Made by a program: the position numbers and the translations under genes | NCBI RefSeq assembly: GCF_015277515.1 | Contig: NZ_CP063767.1 | Span: 1,426,001 to 1,490,000, forward strand | Length of the DNA: 64,000 nt | Reading direction: 5' to 3' | Origin: Thermophilibacter immobilis | GTDB lineage: Bacteria; Actinomycetota; Coriobacteriia; Coriobacteriales; Atopobiaceae | The notes under the pieces: generated by a model | What the model saw: the letters and a program-made list of their open reading frames with translations, nothing else | What the model was told of the DNA's origin: nothing | Databases searched by the model: none | Shown: piece after piece, positions 34,294-43,894 of the stretch | Position numbering within the stretch: position 1 is the stretch's first letter | Layout: the number at the start of each line of letters is the position of its first letter

Positions 34294-34345
34294 ACTATAC
34301 GTCATTAGCCACACTTTCCGACACCAAAAAACACTTTGCGACACC
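34294..34345 (-). promoter_or_regulatory. mraZ promoter with two direct-repeat boxes
   Basis: Minus-strand TATAGT -10 at 34294-34299. Two 15-bp direct repeats (plus strand ACACTTT(C/G)CGACACC) lie at 34311-34325 and 34331-34345, separated by AAAAA, period 20. The first covers the -35 region. On the minus strand they read GGTGTCG-AAAGTGT. Position and spacing fit a MraZ operator. Confidence 0.75.
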
Positions 34346-34704
34346 CTATGGTTGGAATTGCCCCCTGAGCGGTTGGAGATGTCGCTATGAGACCCCAGAT
34401 GTTGTGTTTGAATACGTAGAGGCCACTAAAGCGAACCTGCGCGTTCCCCTTTTATCGAAACATTTTGTGTTCGGGGGATGAATGCGCAGGTCGCTCGCTA
34501 AATGCTTGCCTTTGAGCCGAGAAGCGCCAGCTCACCGTGGTGGGACACCGTCCCACACCTAAGACGGTATCCGAAGCGCGGAATGCTCGGAGCCGGCGTG
34601 GCGCGCTCATGAATCGGCCGCCAGGGCACGCCTGGGAACCGCGGCGCGCGCCACGCCCCCGAACTCGTAAGCAGAGCGCCTCGCAGTATGCCCCAGCCCT
34701 CGAT
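34346..34704. other. Gene-free stretch between mraZ and xerD with a large inverted repeat
   Basis: No gene is supported. A perfect 12-bp inverted repeat GGCGTGGCGCGC (34595-34606) / GCGCGCCACGCC (34646-34657) encloses a small hairpin CCAGG-GCACG-CCTGG (34621-34635). A second hairpin, TGGGAC-ACC-GTCCCA, is near 34543-34557. The part next to mraZ is AT-richer. The structures follow the xerD stop and may form its 3' end, but no T-run is present. Confidence 0.5.
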
Positions 34705-35646
34705 CTATGAGCGGCCGACAGGACCCGGACGCCCGTCCCCGCGCCCGTCAGTGGCGTTGGCACGGGGATGCGCGGCGAGGTAGATGCGCCGCAGGTGCGT
34801 GCGGTCTATATGCGTGTAGAGCTGCGTGGTCGCGATGCTGACGTGGCCGAGAAGCTCCTGGACGACCCTCAGGTCGGCACCGCCCTCCAAGAGGTGCGTG
34901 GCAAAGCTGTGGCGCAGCGTGTGCGGGTGCAGGCCGCGAATCCCCACCACGCGCCCGTAGCGCTCGACGATCGCGTGGACCGACTGCCGGGAGAGCCGCC
35001 CGCCGTGGGCGTTGAGAAAGACGGCGGGCTCCGGGCGCCGGCCCGCCAGCGCGCCCCGGCCGCGCTCGAGATAGGCGTCGAGCGCCCGGGCGGCAGAGCC
35101 CATGATGGGGACGATGCGCTCCTTGGAGCCCTTGCCCAGGACCCGCAGCACCTCCTGGGGCAGGTCGACGGAGCGCACGTCGAGTCCCGTGAGCTCGCTC
35201 GCGCGCAGGCCGCAGCCGTAGAGAACCTCGAGGATCGCGTGGTCGCGCAGGCCGCACGGCGTGGAGGCGAACGGCTGGTCGAGCAGGGCCGAGGCGGCCT
35301 CGACGGAGATCACGTCCGGAAGGCGTCGGGGCTTGGCGGGCAGGGGCACGTCCGCGGCGGGGCTCGCGGCGCTGAGCTCGTCGGCCACCATGAAGCGATG
35401 GAACCCCTTGATCGCCGAGACCGAGCGCTCCACCGAGGAGGGTGCGAGCCCCACCTCGACGAGGGCGGCCACGTGCTCCTCGATGAGCGCACGGTCCACG
35501 CCGGCCGGTTCCGTGACCCCGCGCTCGGCGAGCCACGCGACGTAGCGAGCCAGATCGCGTCCGTAGGCGTCGAGCGTGTTGGGCGAGCTCCCGCGCTCCA
35601 CGGCGAGGTAGTCCAGGTACTCCTCGCGGGCGCGGGAAAGCTCCAT
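34705..35646 (-). CDS. xerD: Tyrosine recombinase XerC/XerD-like
   Basis: 313-aa site-specific recombinase that resolves chromosome dimers. The N-terminal SAM-like core-binding domain has LAVERGSSPNTLDAYGRDL; the catalytic domain holds the Arg in YGCGLRASELTGL, Lys in GKGSKERIVPI, HTLRHSFATHLLEGGADL, LLGHVSIATTQ and the nucleophile Tyr in LYTHIDRTHL. A disordered C-terminal tail of about 15 residues is extra. Follows pyrG by 28 bp. XerC versus XerD cannot be decided here; only one Xer protein is in the window. Confidence 0.9.
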   Translation of the reverse strand: MELSRAREEYLDYLAVERGSSPNTLDAYGRDLARYVAWLAERGVTEPAGVDRALIEEHVAALVEVGLAPSSVERSVSAIKGFHRFMVADELSAASPAADVPLPAKPRRLPDVISVEAASALLDQPFASTPCGLRDHAILEVLYGCGLRASELTGLDVRSVDLPQEVLRVLGKGSKERIVPIMGSAARALDAYLERGRGALAGRRPEPAVFLNAHGGRLSRQSVHAIVERYGRVVGIRGLHPHTLRHSFATHLLEGGADLRVVQELLGHVSIATTQLYTHIDRTHLRRIYLAAHPRANATDGRGDGRPGPVGRS

Positions 35647-35674
35647 CCTCCTCAGACTCCCCTCCCGCGCTCGG

Positions 35675-37366
<1,692 letters not shown>

Positions 37367-37368
37367 TT

Positions 37369-37397
37369 ATGTTAGCGCGTCGGGGGCCTGCGGCCAA
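37369..37397 (-). promoter_or_regulatory. pyrG promoter
   Basis: Minus-strand TTGGCC (37392-37397) and TAACAT (37369-37374) are spaced 17 bp, with the start about 40 bp before the pyrG ATG. No C-rich start tract of the pyrG attenuation type is obvious. Confidence 0.55.
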
Positions 37398-37426
37398 CGC
37401 CGTTCACCGACTGCACAGCCCCGCGC

Positions 37427-39055
37427 CTAGCGGGCCCGGGCCGCGAGCATCTCGCGCGCGAGGTCGCGCGAGGCCTCGCCGGTGTCGCCGCTGAGCATGC
37501 GGGCGATCTCTCGGACGCGAGCCTCCCCGTCTATCTCCACGAGGCTCGTCTCGGGAACCTCACCTGCGGACTTCTCCACGAGGTAGTGCCGGTCCGCCAC
37601 GACGGCGACCTGGGCGAGGTGGGTGACCACGATGAGCTGGTGGGTGGTCGCGAGACGCGCGAGCACGCCCGCCAGGGCCACGGCGGTGGCCCCGCCCACG
37701 CCGGCGTCGACCTCGTCGAAGACGAGGGTGTCACAGTCGTCGGCCTCCCCGAGGACAACCTTGCAGGCCAGCATCACGCGACTGATCTCGCCGCCCGAGG
37801 CGATGCGCCGCAGCGGCCGCGCCGTGAGGCCGGCAGCGGGGCGGTAGAGAAACTCCACGCGGGAGGGGCCGCGCCGGCTCCACTCCCCGCGCGCGAGCCG
37901 CTTCTGTGCGACCTCGAGCCCGGCGCCCCCCATCTCCAGGGCCGCCATCTGCTCGCTGACGGCGGCCGCCAGGCGCGGCGCCGCCTCGGCGCGCGCGGCG
38001 TCGAGGGCGTCGGCCGCAGCCGCCAGCTCCTTCTCGCGCAGGGCCGCCTCCCGCGTGGCCGCGCGCTCGCGCTCGCCGCCGTCGCCGGCGGCCTCCACGA
38101 CCTCGCGCGCCGAGGCGCGCCGAGCGAGGACGTCGGCCATGCGGGGGCCGTAGGCGCGCATGAGGCCCTCGATCTGGGCCAGGCGCGCCTGCATGCGCTC
38201 GAGCTCGTCGGGGTCGAAGTCCACCTCGTCGGCATAGGAGCGCAGCTCCGAGGCCACGTCCTCGATGTCGATGAGGCCGCTCTCGAGCGTCTGGGCCCAC
38301 GTTTCCAGGGCCGCGTCGTAGCGCGCCGCCTCGGTGAGGACGCGCGCGGCCTCGGACAGGGCGTCGAGCGCGCCGCCGTCTGCGGACAGGAGCTCGCGCG
38401 CGCCCGCGGCGGCGCTCGCGAGGGCCTCGCCGTGCTCGATGCGCGGAAGCTGGGCCTCGAGCTCCTCGAGCTCACCTGGACGGGGGTCCACCTCGTCCAT
38501 GCGCCGCGTGACGAAGGCCGCCTCGTCGAGCTTCTCGCCCGTCGCACGGCTGCGCTCCCGCACGCGCTCGAGCTCCGCAGACGCCTCGGACGCTGCGGCA
38601 AGCGCGTCCTGATACGCCGCGAGCGCATCGCCCGCGGCCGGACCCGCCCAGGCGTCGAGCATCTCGACGTGCGTCCTCGCGTCAAGGAGGCGCTGGTGCT
38701 CGTGCTGGCCGCAGAGGTCGACCGTCGAGCCCACCTGGGCCGCGAGCTCGCGCACGCTCGCCATGCGGCCGTCAAGCTCCACGCGGCCCCGCCCGTCCGA
38801 GGACACGCGCCGACGGACCACCACGTCCTGCCCGTCGCCCGCACGTGAGAACAGGCGGCCCTCGACCTCGAGAGCCGAGGCCCCCTCGCGGACCATGCCC
38901 GCGTCGGCGCGCTCCCCCACCAGGAGCTTGATCGAGGAGAGCAGCGCCGTCTTGCCCGTCCCCGTCTCGCCCGTGAGGACGGTGAGGCCGCTGGCCGGCT
39001 CGAGGGTCGCCTCGTGAATCAGCGCGACGTCGCGCACGCGAAGCTCGTCGATCAT
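37427..39055 (-). CDS. recN: DNA repair ATPase RecN
   Basis: SMC-like double-strand-break repair protein, 542 aa. Walker A is LTGETGTGKTALLSSIKLL (about 29-47); long coiled-coil arms fill the middle (LEELEAQLPRIEHGEAL, DELERMQARLAQIEGL and an Ala/Arg/Glu helix). The ABC signature IASGGEISRVMLACKVVLG and Walker B TLVFDEVDAGVGG are near the C-terminus. The ATG abuts the nadK stop (TAG-ATG), so the genes are translationally coupled. Confidence 0.94.
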   Translation of the reverse strand: MIDELRVRDVALIHEATLEPASGLTVLTGETGTGKTALLSSIKLLVGERADAGMVREGASALEVEGRLFSRAGDGQDVVVRRRVSSDGRGRVELDGRMASVRELAAQVGSTVDLCGQHEHQRLLDARTHVEMLDAWAGPAAGDALAAYQDALAAASEASAELERVRERSRATGEKLDEAAFVTRRMDEVDPRPGELEELEAQLPRIEHGEALASAAAGARELLSADGGALDALSEAARVLTEAARYDAALETWAQTLESGLIDIEDVASELRSYADEVDFDPDELERMQARLAQIEGLMRAYGPRMADVLARRASAREVVEAAGDGGERERAATREAALREKELAAAADALDAARAEAAPRLAAAVSEQMAALEMGGAGLEVAQKRLARGEWSRRGPSRVEFLYRPAAGLTARPLRRIASGGEISRVMLACKVVLGEADDCDTLVFDEVDAGVGGATAVALAGVLARLATTHQLIVVTHLAQVAVVADRHYLVEKSAGEVPETSLVEIDGEARVREIARMLSGDTGEASRDLAREMLAARAR

Positions 39056-39913
39056 CTACTTGCCCACCTGACCGTAGAAGACGCGCGAGACGGAGTCGTA
39101 GAAGCTCGCCTGGCCGCGATCGAGCAGGATGACGTCACCGGGGCCGCGACGCACCGAGGCGCGCATGCCGCAGCTGCCCTCCTCGTCATTGATGGGTCGG
39201 CCGTCGGCAAAGAAGTGGCGCATCACGGGCCGCTCAGGCGAGATCTCGATCTCCACGACGTCGGACGGCGCGGTGAGAAACGCACGCGCGAGGATGGTGT
39301 GCGGGGCGATGGGCACGCACACCATGCCCGTGAACTCCGGGGTCACGATGGGGCCGCCGGCCGCGAGGGCGTAGCCCGTGGAGCCCGTCGCCGTGGAGAC
39401 CACGAAGCCGTCGCCGCGCAGACGGTCGATGTGCCTTCCCGAGACGGACACGTCGAACTCGACCATGTCGCCCAGGCCGCCGCGCGAGAGCGCGAAGTCG
39501 TTGAGCGCGAACCTGTGTTGGGCGTGCGTGCTGCCGTCTGGGTGATCGAACGCGCACTCGATGTCGAGGGTGGCGCGCCGGGAGGCGTGCAGCTCTCCGG
39601 ACAGGGCACAGCTCACGGTGTCGATCAGGTCGGCCGGGCCCGCCGAGGTGAGAAAGCCGAGGTGGCCGTAGGAGATGCCCACGATGGGGACGCCGGCATA
39701 TCCCACGATGCGCGCCGCGCGCAGGAGCGTGCCGTCGCCGCCGAGGGAGACCACGAGGTCGCAGTCGGACGCGTCGACGCTCAGGCGGGGATAGAGCCGC
39801 TTGTCATGGGCCCAGGAGACCTCGACGCCCTGGTCGTCCAGCCAGCGCTCGAGGCGGCGCGCGCTGCGCATGGCATCGTCACGCGAGTGGTTGGGAACGA
39901 TGAGGACCTTCAC
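39056..39913 (-). CDS. nadK: NAD kinase
   Basis: Phosphorylates NAD to NADP, 285 aa. The motif VVSLGGDGTLLRAARIV (about 56-72) is the conserved GGDG loop; GHLGFLT, ALNDFALSRGG (usual NE is ND here) and GDGFVVSTATGSTGYALAAGGPIV are present. GTG start at 39911-39913 with GAGGAGAGG upstream. nadK-recN is a pair seen in many Gram-positive bacteria. Confidence 0.95.
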   Translation of the reverse strand: MKVLIVPNHSRDDAMRSARRLERWLDDQGVEVSWAHDKRLYPRLSVDASDCDLVVSLGGDGTLLRAARIVGYAGVPIVGISYGHLGFLTSAGPADLIDTVSCALSGELHASRRATLDIECAFDHPDGSTHAQHRFALNDFALSRGGLGDMVEFDVSVSGRHIDRLRGDGFVVSTATGSTGYALAAGGPIVTPEFTGMVCVPIAPHTILARAFLTAPSDVVEIEISPERPVMRHFFADGRPINDEEGSCGMRASVRRGPGDVILLDRGQASFYDSVSRVFYGQVGK

Positions 39914-39951
39914 GGGCGCACCTCTCCTCAAGAGCAGCTACGGGAACTCCC

Positions 39952-39979
39952 AGTCTAGCACCTCGCGGACGACCGTCAG
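39952..39979 (-). promoter_or_regulatory. nadK-recN promoter
   Basis: Minus-strand CTGACG (39974-39979) and extended -10 TGCTAGACT (TAGACT at 39952-39957) with a 16-bp spacer, about 30 bp before the nadK start. Confidence 0.7.
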
Positions 39980-40054
39980 GGGCCTCCCGATGCCGTCCAT
40001 CCATCCCGCGCGCGAGGATCCGAGGGCGCTGGCGCTGCTCCTCTCCCGCCTGCC

Positions 40055-40200
40055 AGGGTACGTACGCTGTCCCCCGGTACGCACACAGTTACCATTTTTA
40101 CAGCTGGCACATCGCGGAGAATCCTCAGGTAGAACGCCTGGCGAGAAGAATATCAACCAAGAAATTATATACGTACCCGACGAGGTGGTGTACGTACCCT
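40055..40200. promoter_or_regulatory. Three TACGTAC boxes around a consensus -10, upstream of nadK
   Basis: AGGGTACGTAC at 40055-40065 recurs in inverted orientation as TACGTACCC at 40170-40178 and GTACGTACCCT at 40190-40200. A perfect minus-strand TATAAT (40164-40169) touches the middle box. The stretch is much AT-richer than its surroundings. It probably holds a second, regulated leftward promoter feeding nadK-recN, or a control site of the tlyA 3' side. No coding region is visible in 39914-40222. Confidence 0.5.
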
Positions 40201-40222
40201 AAGGGGACTAGGGGGAGGGAGC

Positions 40223-40996
40223 CTAGAGGCCGGCCATGACCTCGTCGAGGGGCAGGCTGGCGCCTCCGCGCACACCCAGAAGCAGGTACTCCACGTTGCC
40301 CTTGTGACCCCGGATCGGGCTCTCGCAGGCACCACACAGGCCCAGGCCACCCCGGCAGAAGGCCCTTGCGACCCGCTCGAGGGCGGCGAGGCGCACCGCG
40401 CGCTCGCGCACCACGCCACCCGCCCCCACGTCCTCGCGCGCGGCCTCGAACTGCGGCTTCACGAGCGTGAGGAACGCGCCGCGCGGGCGCAGGAGCTCGA
40501 GCACGGCGGGTAGGACCGTGAGGACGGAGGTGAACGACACGTCGCAGACGGCCAGGTCGACGACGGAGGAGCCCACGGCCCCCGGCACGTCGACGATGTT
40601 GGTGCGCTCGAGGAGCCTGACGCGCGCATCCTGCCTGAGGGCCCAGCTGAACTGCGCGTAGCCCACGTCGACCGCCAGGACCGAGGCCGCGCCGCGCGCG
40701 AGCAGGCAGTCGGTGAAGCCCCCCGTCGAGCAGCCCACGTCGAGGCAGGCCAGGCCCGCGGGGTCCACGCCAAAGGCCGCGAGGCCGCGCTCGAGCTTGA
40801 GCCCGCCACGGCTCACATAGGGGGCGCGGCCGCGGACGTGCAGCTCTATGCCCGGCGCCACGCGCTCGCCCGCCGAGGTCAGGCGGCGGTCGGTCGTGGA
40901 GACCTCGCCCGCCATGACGGCGCGCAGGGCCTCGTCCGTGTTCGCGAAGAATCCCTGCTCGACGAGCTCCTCGTCAAGACGGCGGCGCGCACGCAC
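40223..40996 (-). CDS. tlyA: TlyA-family rRNA methyltransferase/hemolysin-like protein
   Basis: 257 aa. An N-terminal S4 RNA-binding domain (RARRRLDEELVEQGFFANTD through about residue 60) is followed by an FtsJ-like SAM methyltransferase: SRGGLKLERGLAAFG, CLDVGCSTGGFTDCLL (about 88-103), VDVGYAQFSWALR, LAVCDVSFTSV and LVKPQFEA. Actinobacterial TlyA methylates 16S/23S rRNA 2'-O riboses. GTG start at 40994-40996, one base after the xseB stop. Last gene of the asp23-nusB-xseB-tlyA operon. Confidence 0.92.
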   Translation of the reverse strand: MRARRRLDEELVEQGFFANTDEALRAVMAGEVSTTDRRLTSAGERVAPGIELHVRGRAPYVSRGGLKLERGLAAFGVDPAGLACLDVGCSTGGFTDCLLARGAASVLAVDVGYAQFSWALRQDARVRLLERTNIVDVPGAVGSSVVDLAVCDVSFTSVLTVLPAVLELLRPRGAFLTLVKPQFEAAREDVGAGGVVRERAVRLAALERVARAFCRGGLGLCGACESPIRGHKGNVEYLLLGVRGGASLPLDEVMAGL

Positions 40997-40997
40997 G

Positions 40998-41270
40998 CTA
41001 GTCCTGCGCGTCGTTGCTTCCGGCACCCGAGGCGTCGCCCCCGTCGGGAGCGTGGGGCGCCTCCTGAACCAGGCGCGCCTCCTCCTCGGGCGAGAAGTCC
41101 GTGGCGTCGACGAGCCCCACGGCCTTGGACCCGAGCGCGATGGCCTCGTCGAACAGGTCGAGCGAACGCTCGAGGGAGACGTCCTTGTCGCGCACCTGGC
41201 CGACGATGCCGTCAAGGCGCTCGGAGATCTCACCGAACGTCTGGTAGCGCGATACGTCGACGCGCCCCAT
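40998..41270 (-). CDS. xseB: Exodeoxyribonuclease VII small subunit
   Basis: 90-aa helical protein: TFGEISERLDGIVGQVRDKD then SLERSLDLFDEAIALGSK is the XseB signature, followed by a disordered acidic tail. It overlaps the nusB stop by one base. The large subunit XseA, usually next to it, is not in this window, so it must be elsewhere or lost. Confidence 0.88.
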   Translation of the reverse strand: MGRVDVSRYQTFGEISERLDGIVGQVRDKDVSLERSLDLFDEAIALGSKAVGLVDATDFSPEEEARLVQEAPHAPDGGDASGAGSNDAQD

Positions 41271-41860
41271 CAGAGCTCCTCACCGCCATGGGAGGCGTCG
41301 ATGAGCTCGCTGTCGTCCACGAAGGCGTCGCGCTCGTACGCCTCGTCGTCGTAGGCGGGCTCCCTGCCCTCCTCGGGGCCTTCCTCGCGGCCCCTGTCGG
41401 CGGCGCGCGCCGCAAGGGCCGCGCGGGCTCCCGCGACGACGTCGGCGCCCGCGTCAAGATCGTCGGCGACGCGACCCAGGAGACCGTTCACGAAGCGGGA
41501 GGACTCGTCGGTGCCGTAGGCCTTGGCGAGCTCGACGCACTCGTCGATCGTGACGGCGACGTCGACCTCGTCGACGTCGAGCATCTCGTAGAGGGCCAGG
41601 CGCAGCAGGTTGCGATCGACGGCGTTCATGCGACCGAGCGCCCACCTGGTAGAGCGCTGGGAAATGATGGCGTCCAGGTCGTGGCGACGGGCGTCGGCGC
41701 CCAGCGCGAGGGTGCGCGCGTACTCGTCGAGAGGACCCTCGGACAGGGCGTACTCCCCTGCCAGCACCTCCTCAACGCTGCGAAGATTGGCCTCCGCCTG
41801 GAACAGCAGCTGGAGGGCCTGGCTGCGGGCGAGGCTGCGACCGCCAAAGTGAATGCTCAA
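41270..41860 (-). CDS. nusB: Transcription antitermination factor NusB
   Basis: 196 aa; the NusB core is residues 1-140: FGGRSLARSQALQLLFQAEA, then VDRNLLRLALYEML and AVTIDECVELAKAYG, FVNGLLGRVADDL. A C-terminal extension of about 50 acidic residues is longer than usual. TTG start at 41858-41860 is supported by AAGGAG five bases upstream and by the family N-terminus. Acts in rRNA antitermination. Confidence 0.92.
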   Translation of the reverse strand: MSIHFGGRSLARSQALQLLFQAEANLRSVEEVLAGEYALSEGPLDEYARTLALGADARRHDLDAIISQRSTRWALGRMNAVDRNLLRLALYEMLDVDEVDVAVTIDECVELAKAYGTDESSRFVNGLLGRVADDLDAGADVVAGARAALAARAADRGREEGPEEGREPAYDDEAYERDAFVDDSELIDASHGGEEL

Positions 41861-41861
41861 G

Positions 41862-42224
41862 TTACTCCTTGGGAAAGACGAGACTGTCAATGCGCACGTC
41901 GACGGCGGAGACGCCAACGCCGATCTGCTCGCAGACGGCCTCGGACACGGCCTGGCGGACGTCGGCGGCGAGCTTGGTGAACGGATAGCCGTAGAACACG
42001 GCGAGATGGACGCTCACGTGGAGCAGGTCGCCCTCGACGCTCGACTCGACGGCCTTGTCGGGGGCCACGCTTCTGCTCGTGAAGACGGAGATGAGGCTCG
42101 AGGCGATGTCGTTGCCCCCCACGGAGGCGACGCCCTCGACGCGGCGGGCGGCGAGGGAGACGATCGTGGAGACGACATCCCTCGAGATGCCGATGCCAGA
42201 AACGCAGAGCTCGCTTTCGGCCAT
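41862..42224 (-). CDS. Asp23/Gls24 family envelope stress response protein
   Basis: 120-aa Asp23-domain protein: ISRDVVSTIVSLAARRVEGV and VSVHLAVFYGYPFTKLAADV are characteristic. Such proteins bind the membrane or anchor there through partners in Gram-positives and are often next to nusB and accB. Promoter at 42282-42310. Ends one base before the nusB TTG start. Confidence 0.9.
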   Translation of the reverse strand: MAESELCVSGIGISRDVVSTIVSLAARRVEGVASVGGNDIASSLISVFTSRSVAPDKAVESSVEGDLLHVSVHLAVFYGYPFTKLAADVRQAVSEAVCEQIGVGVSAVDVRIDSLVFPKE

Positions 42225-42281
42225 GAAGGACCTCCTTTAGAGACGGGCGCGGGGCCCGAGGCGTGCGATGGTATCCGATTC

Positions 42282-42310
42282 AGTATATGCTAAATGGCTC
42301 GCGCTCCTAA
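42282..42310 (-). promoter_or_regulatory. Promoter of the asp23-nusB-xseB-tlyA operon
   Basis: Minus-strand TTAGGA (42305-42310) and TATACT (42282-42287) with a 17-bp spacer; the start would lie about 50 bp before the asp23 ATG. Confidence 0.7.
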
Positions 42311-42377
42311 GAAATATCATCTGCCTGCGCGCATCATCCTCGCTTCACCGCGGCAGCGTGTGGAGCTACACGTCCTG

Positions 42378-43133
42378 ACCGCGCGCGAGCTCTGTCATCG
42401 GGGGCTGGACGACGATACAGTTGTAGAGGCCGTGGGACAGGTGGCGGTCCTTCTCCGGAAAGCTGACCACGTCATTGGTAAGCATGGCTCGGATGAGGCG
42501 GGTGAGGTCCCCCTCCTGCGGAAGTCCTGCCCGAGCCGGGCGTGGCGCCCCTCGGGCAAAAACTGCGCAAAGCCCAGGAAGTGGGCCAGGAGGTGCCAGT
42601 AGAACACGTGGAAGTCGACGAGGGACGCGTGCGGGTCACCCAAGAGCGAGAAGATCACGCCCCCGTCCCAGACCGACCCCATGACCGGGCTGCCCGAGCC
42701 CGCCGCGATGGTCTTGGCTGCAAAGTTCCCCTCCGTCAGTCCCAGCGCGTAACCGAAGAACCACGCGACCAAGACGCCGCCCACGATGTTGAAGAGGGAG
42801 ATGAGAACCCAGTTCTTGGCCAGGTCAGAAAGTTTGATCTTCTTCTCGAGCACGCCGAACATCATGACCATGGCATTGCCTGTGACGAGCTCTCCCCCAG
42901 AGACACGATGGACAGAAGGCCCGCGGGGAACAGGCAGGCCCCCAGAAACGTGTCGAAGCTGCCCCACTCCTGGGGCACGATCCCGCTGACGCGGACGAAC
43001 GCCAGAAATCCCGGCGCGATGAAGGCACCGGCATGATGCCCAGAAGCGCCGACTTCCAGAACGCAAGCCCACTCTTGTCGACGGCCTTGTCGGCAAAGTT
43101 CTCCATGGTCTCTCTGATTGAGAAGCTGTTCAT
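42378..43133 (-). pseudogene. Broken formate/nitrite transporter (FNT) gene fused to unknown debris
   Basis: Starts well: MNSFSIRETMENFADKA, KSGLAFWKSALLGIMP. Homology then moves to another frame (FIAPGFLAFVRVSGIVPQEW through SIVSLGE) and, at the CTCTGGGGGAGAG run near 42889-42901, to a third (GGELVTGNAMVMMFGVLEKK), the FNT family's GGELFTGN motif, continuing ISLFNIVGGVLVAWFFGYAL. After about 42690 the FNT homology ends; a segment with LVDFHVFYWHLLAHFLGF and, after one more frameshift, RLIRAMLTNDVVSFPEKD runs to a TAG near 42378 and is not recognised. At least three frame changes. Downstream of mobA, so probably the remnant of a formate/molybdoenzyme locus. Confidence 0.75.
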
Positions 43134-43142
43134 GATCTCTCC

Positions 43143-43709
43143 CTACTCATGCCACTCGTGCAGCTGCGCTGGCATGTTGACGTTGTCCAGCGCGGCCTCC
43201 CCCATGTCCACGCACTCGACGTCCGGCTCGCAGAAGCCTGTCCTGATTCGAAGCTCCCCCGCCGGCAGGCGTCGCTCGAAGACGGACAGGCAGCTGCGAT
43301 GGTAGAAGGCGAACAGCGTCTCGAGGTGAGAGCCCGAGAACGCCACCACCTGCTGGTCGTGAACTCGCTCGGCCAGCCAACGTATCTGCTTTGCGCTGAT
43401 ATGAGGGATGTCGCAGGCAACGAGAAACACGTGGGGCGTCGTCGCGTGATGCAGGGCCATGACGAGTCCGCCGAGCGGACCCGTCTGGGGAAACTCGTCC
43501 TCGACGATCTCGTAGCCTTGCTGGGCGCGCTGCGGGAATTTGTCCCTGATGTCGGCGACCAGAATAAGACGGGAGAAGACCTCCCGGGCCGTCCGGCAGG
43601 TTCGCTCGAGGGCATAGCCGCCATCCACCTGCAAAAGTGCCTTGTCAAAGCCCATACGACGGCTTTTGCCCCCACACAGAGGGGCTGTTGTTACCTCTTG
43701 CTCCTGCAT
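43143..43709 (-). CDS. mobA: Molybdenum cofactor guanylyltransferase MobA-like
   Basis: 188-aa nucleotidyltransferase that attaches GMP to molybdopterin. The NTP-binding signature is LCGGKSRRMGFDKALLQV (usual LAGG is LCGG), with VEDEFPQTGPLGGLVMAL and VFLVACDIPHISAKQIRWL carrying the metal Asp. The end has NVNMPAQL, the family's late NxNTPED-like site. The frame is intact. No molybdoenzyme or other cofactor genes are in the window; the next gene in its operon is a broken FNT transporter, so it may be a leftover. It lies between efp and asp23, genes that are usually close. Confidence 0.85.
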   Translation of the reverse strand: MQEQEVTTAPLCGGKSRRMGFDKALLQVDGGYALERTCRTAREVFSRLILVADIRDKFPQRAQQGYEIVEDEFPQTGPLGGLVMALHHATTPHVFLVACDIPHISAKQIRWLAERVHDQQVVAFSGSHLETLFAFYHRSCLSVFERRLPAGELRIRTGFCEPDVECVDMGEAALDNVNMPAQLHEWHE

Positions 43710-43818
43710 GCTTTCCCGCCCAGCCCCACATCCACCTACGCAGGAGCCAGCCGGAGAAGTGAAATTGTCACTAATGCAATCACTGAAGTGATATAAGGCG
43801 GAACACTACTACAACTAC

Positions 43819-43856
43819 AAAAACGCTCGCCTATCCCCGAAGGGATAAGACGAGCG
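43819..43856 (-). terminator. efp terminator
   Basis: Minus-strand hairpin CGCTCG..TATCCC-TTCG-GGGATA..CGAGCG (43824-43856; cgaa/ttcg tetraloop) followed by five T (plus-strand A run 43819-43823), 38 bp past the efp stop. Confidence 0.88.
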
Positions 43857-43894
43857 GTCGCAACGCCACGGTAGACGGCTCTCCGAAAGGGCCC

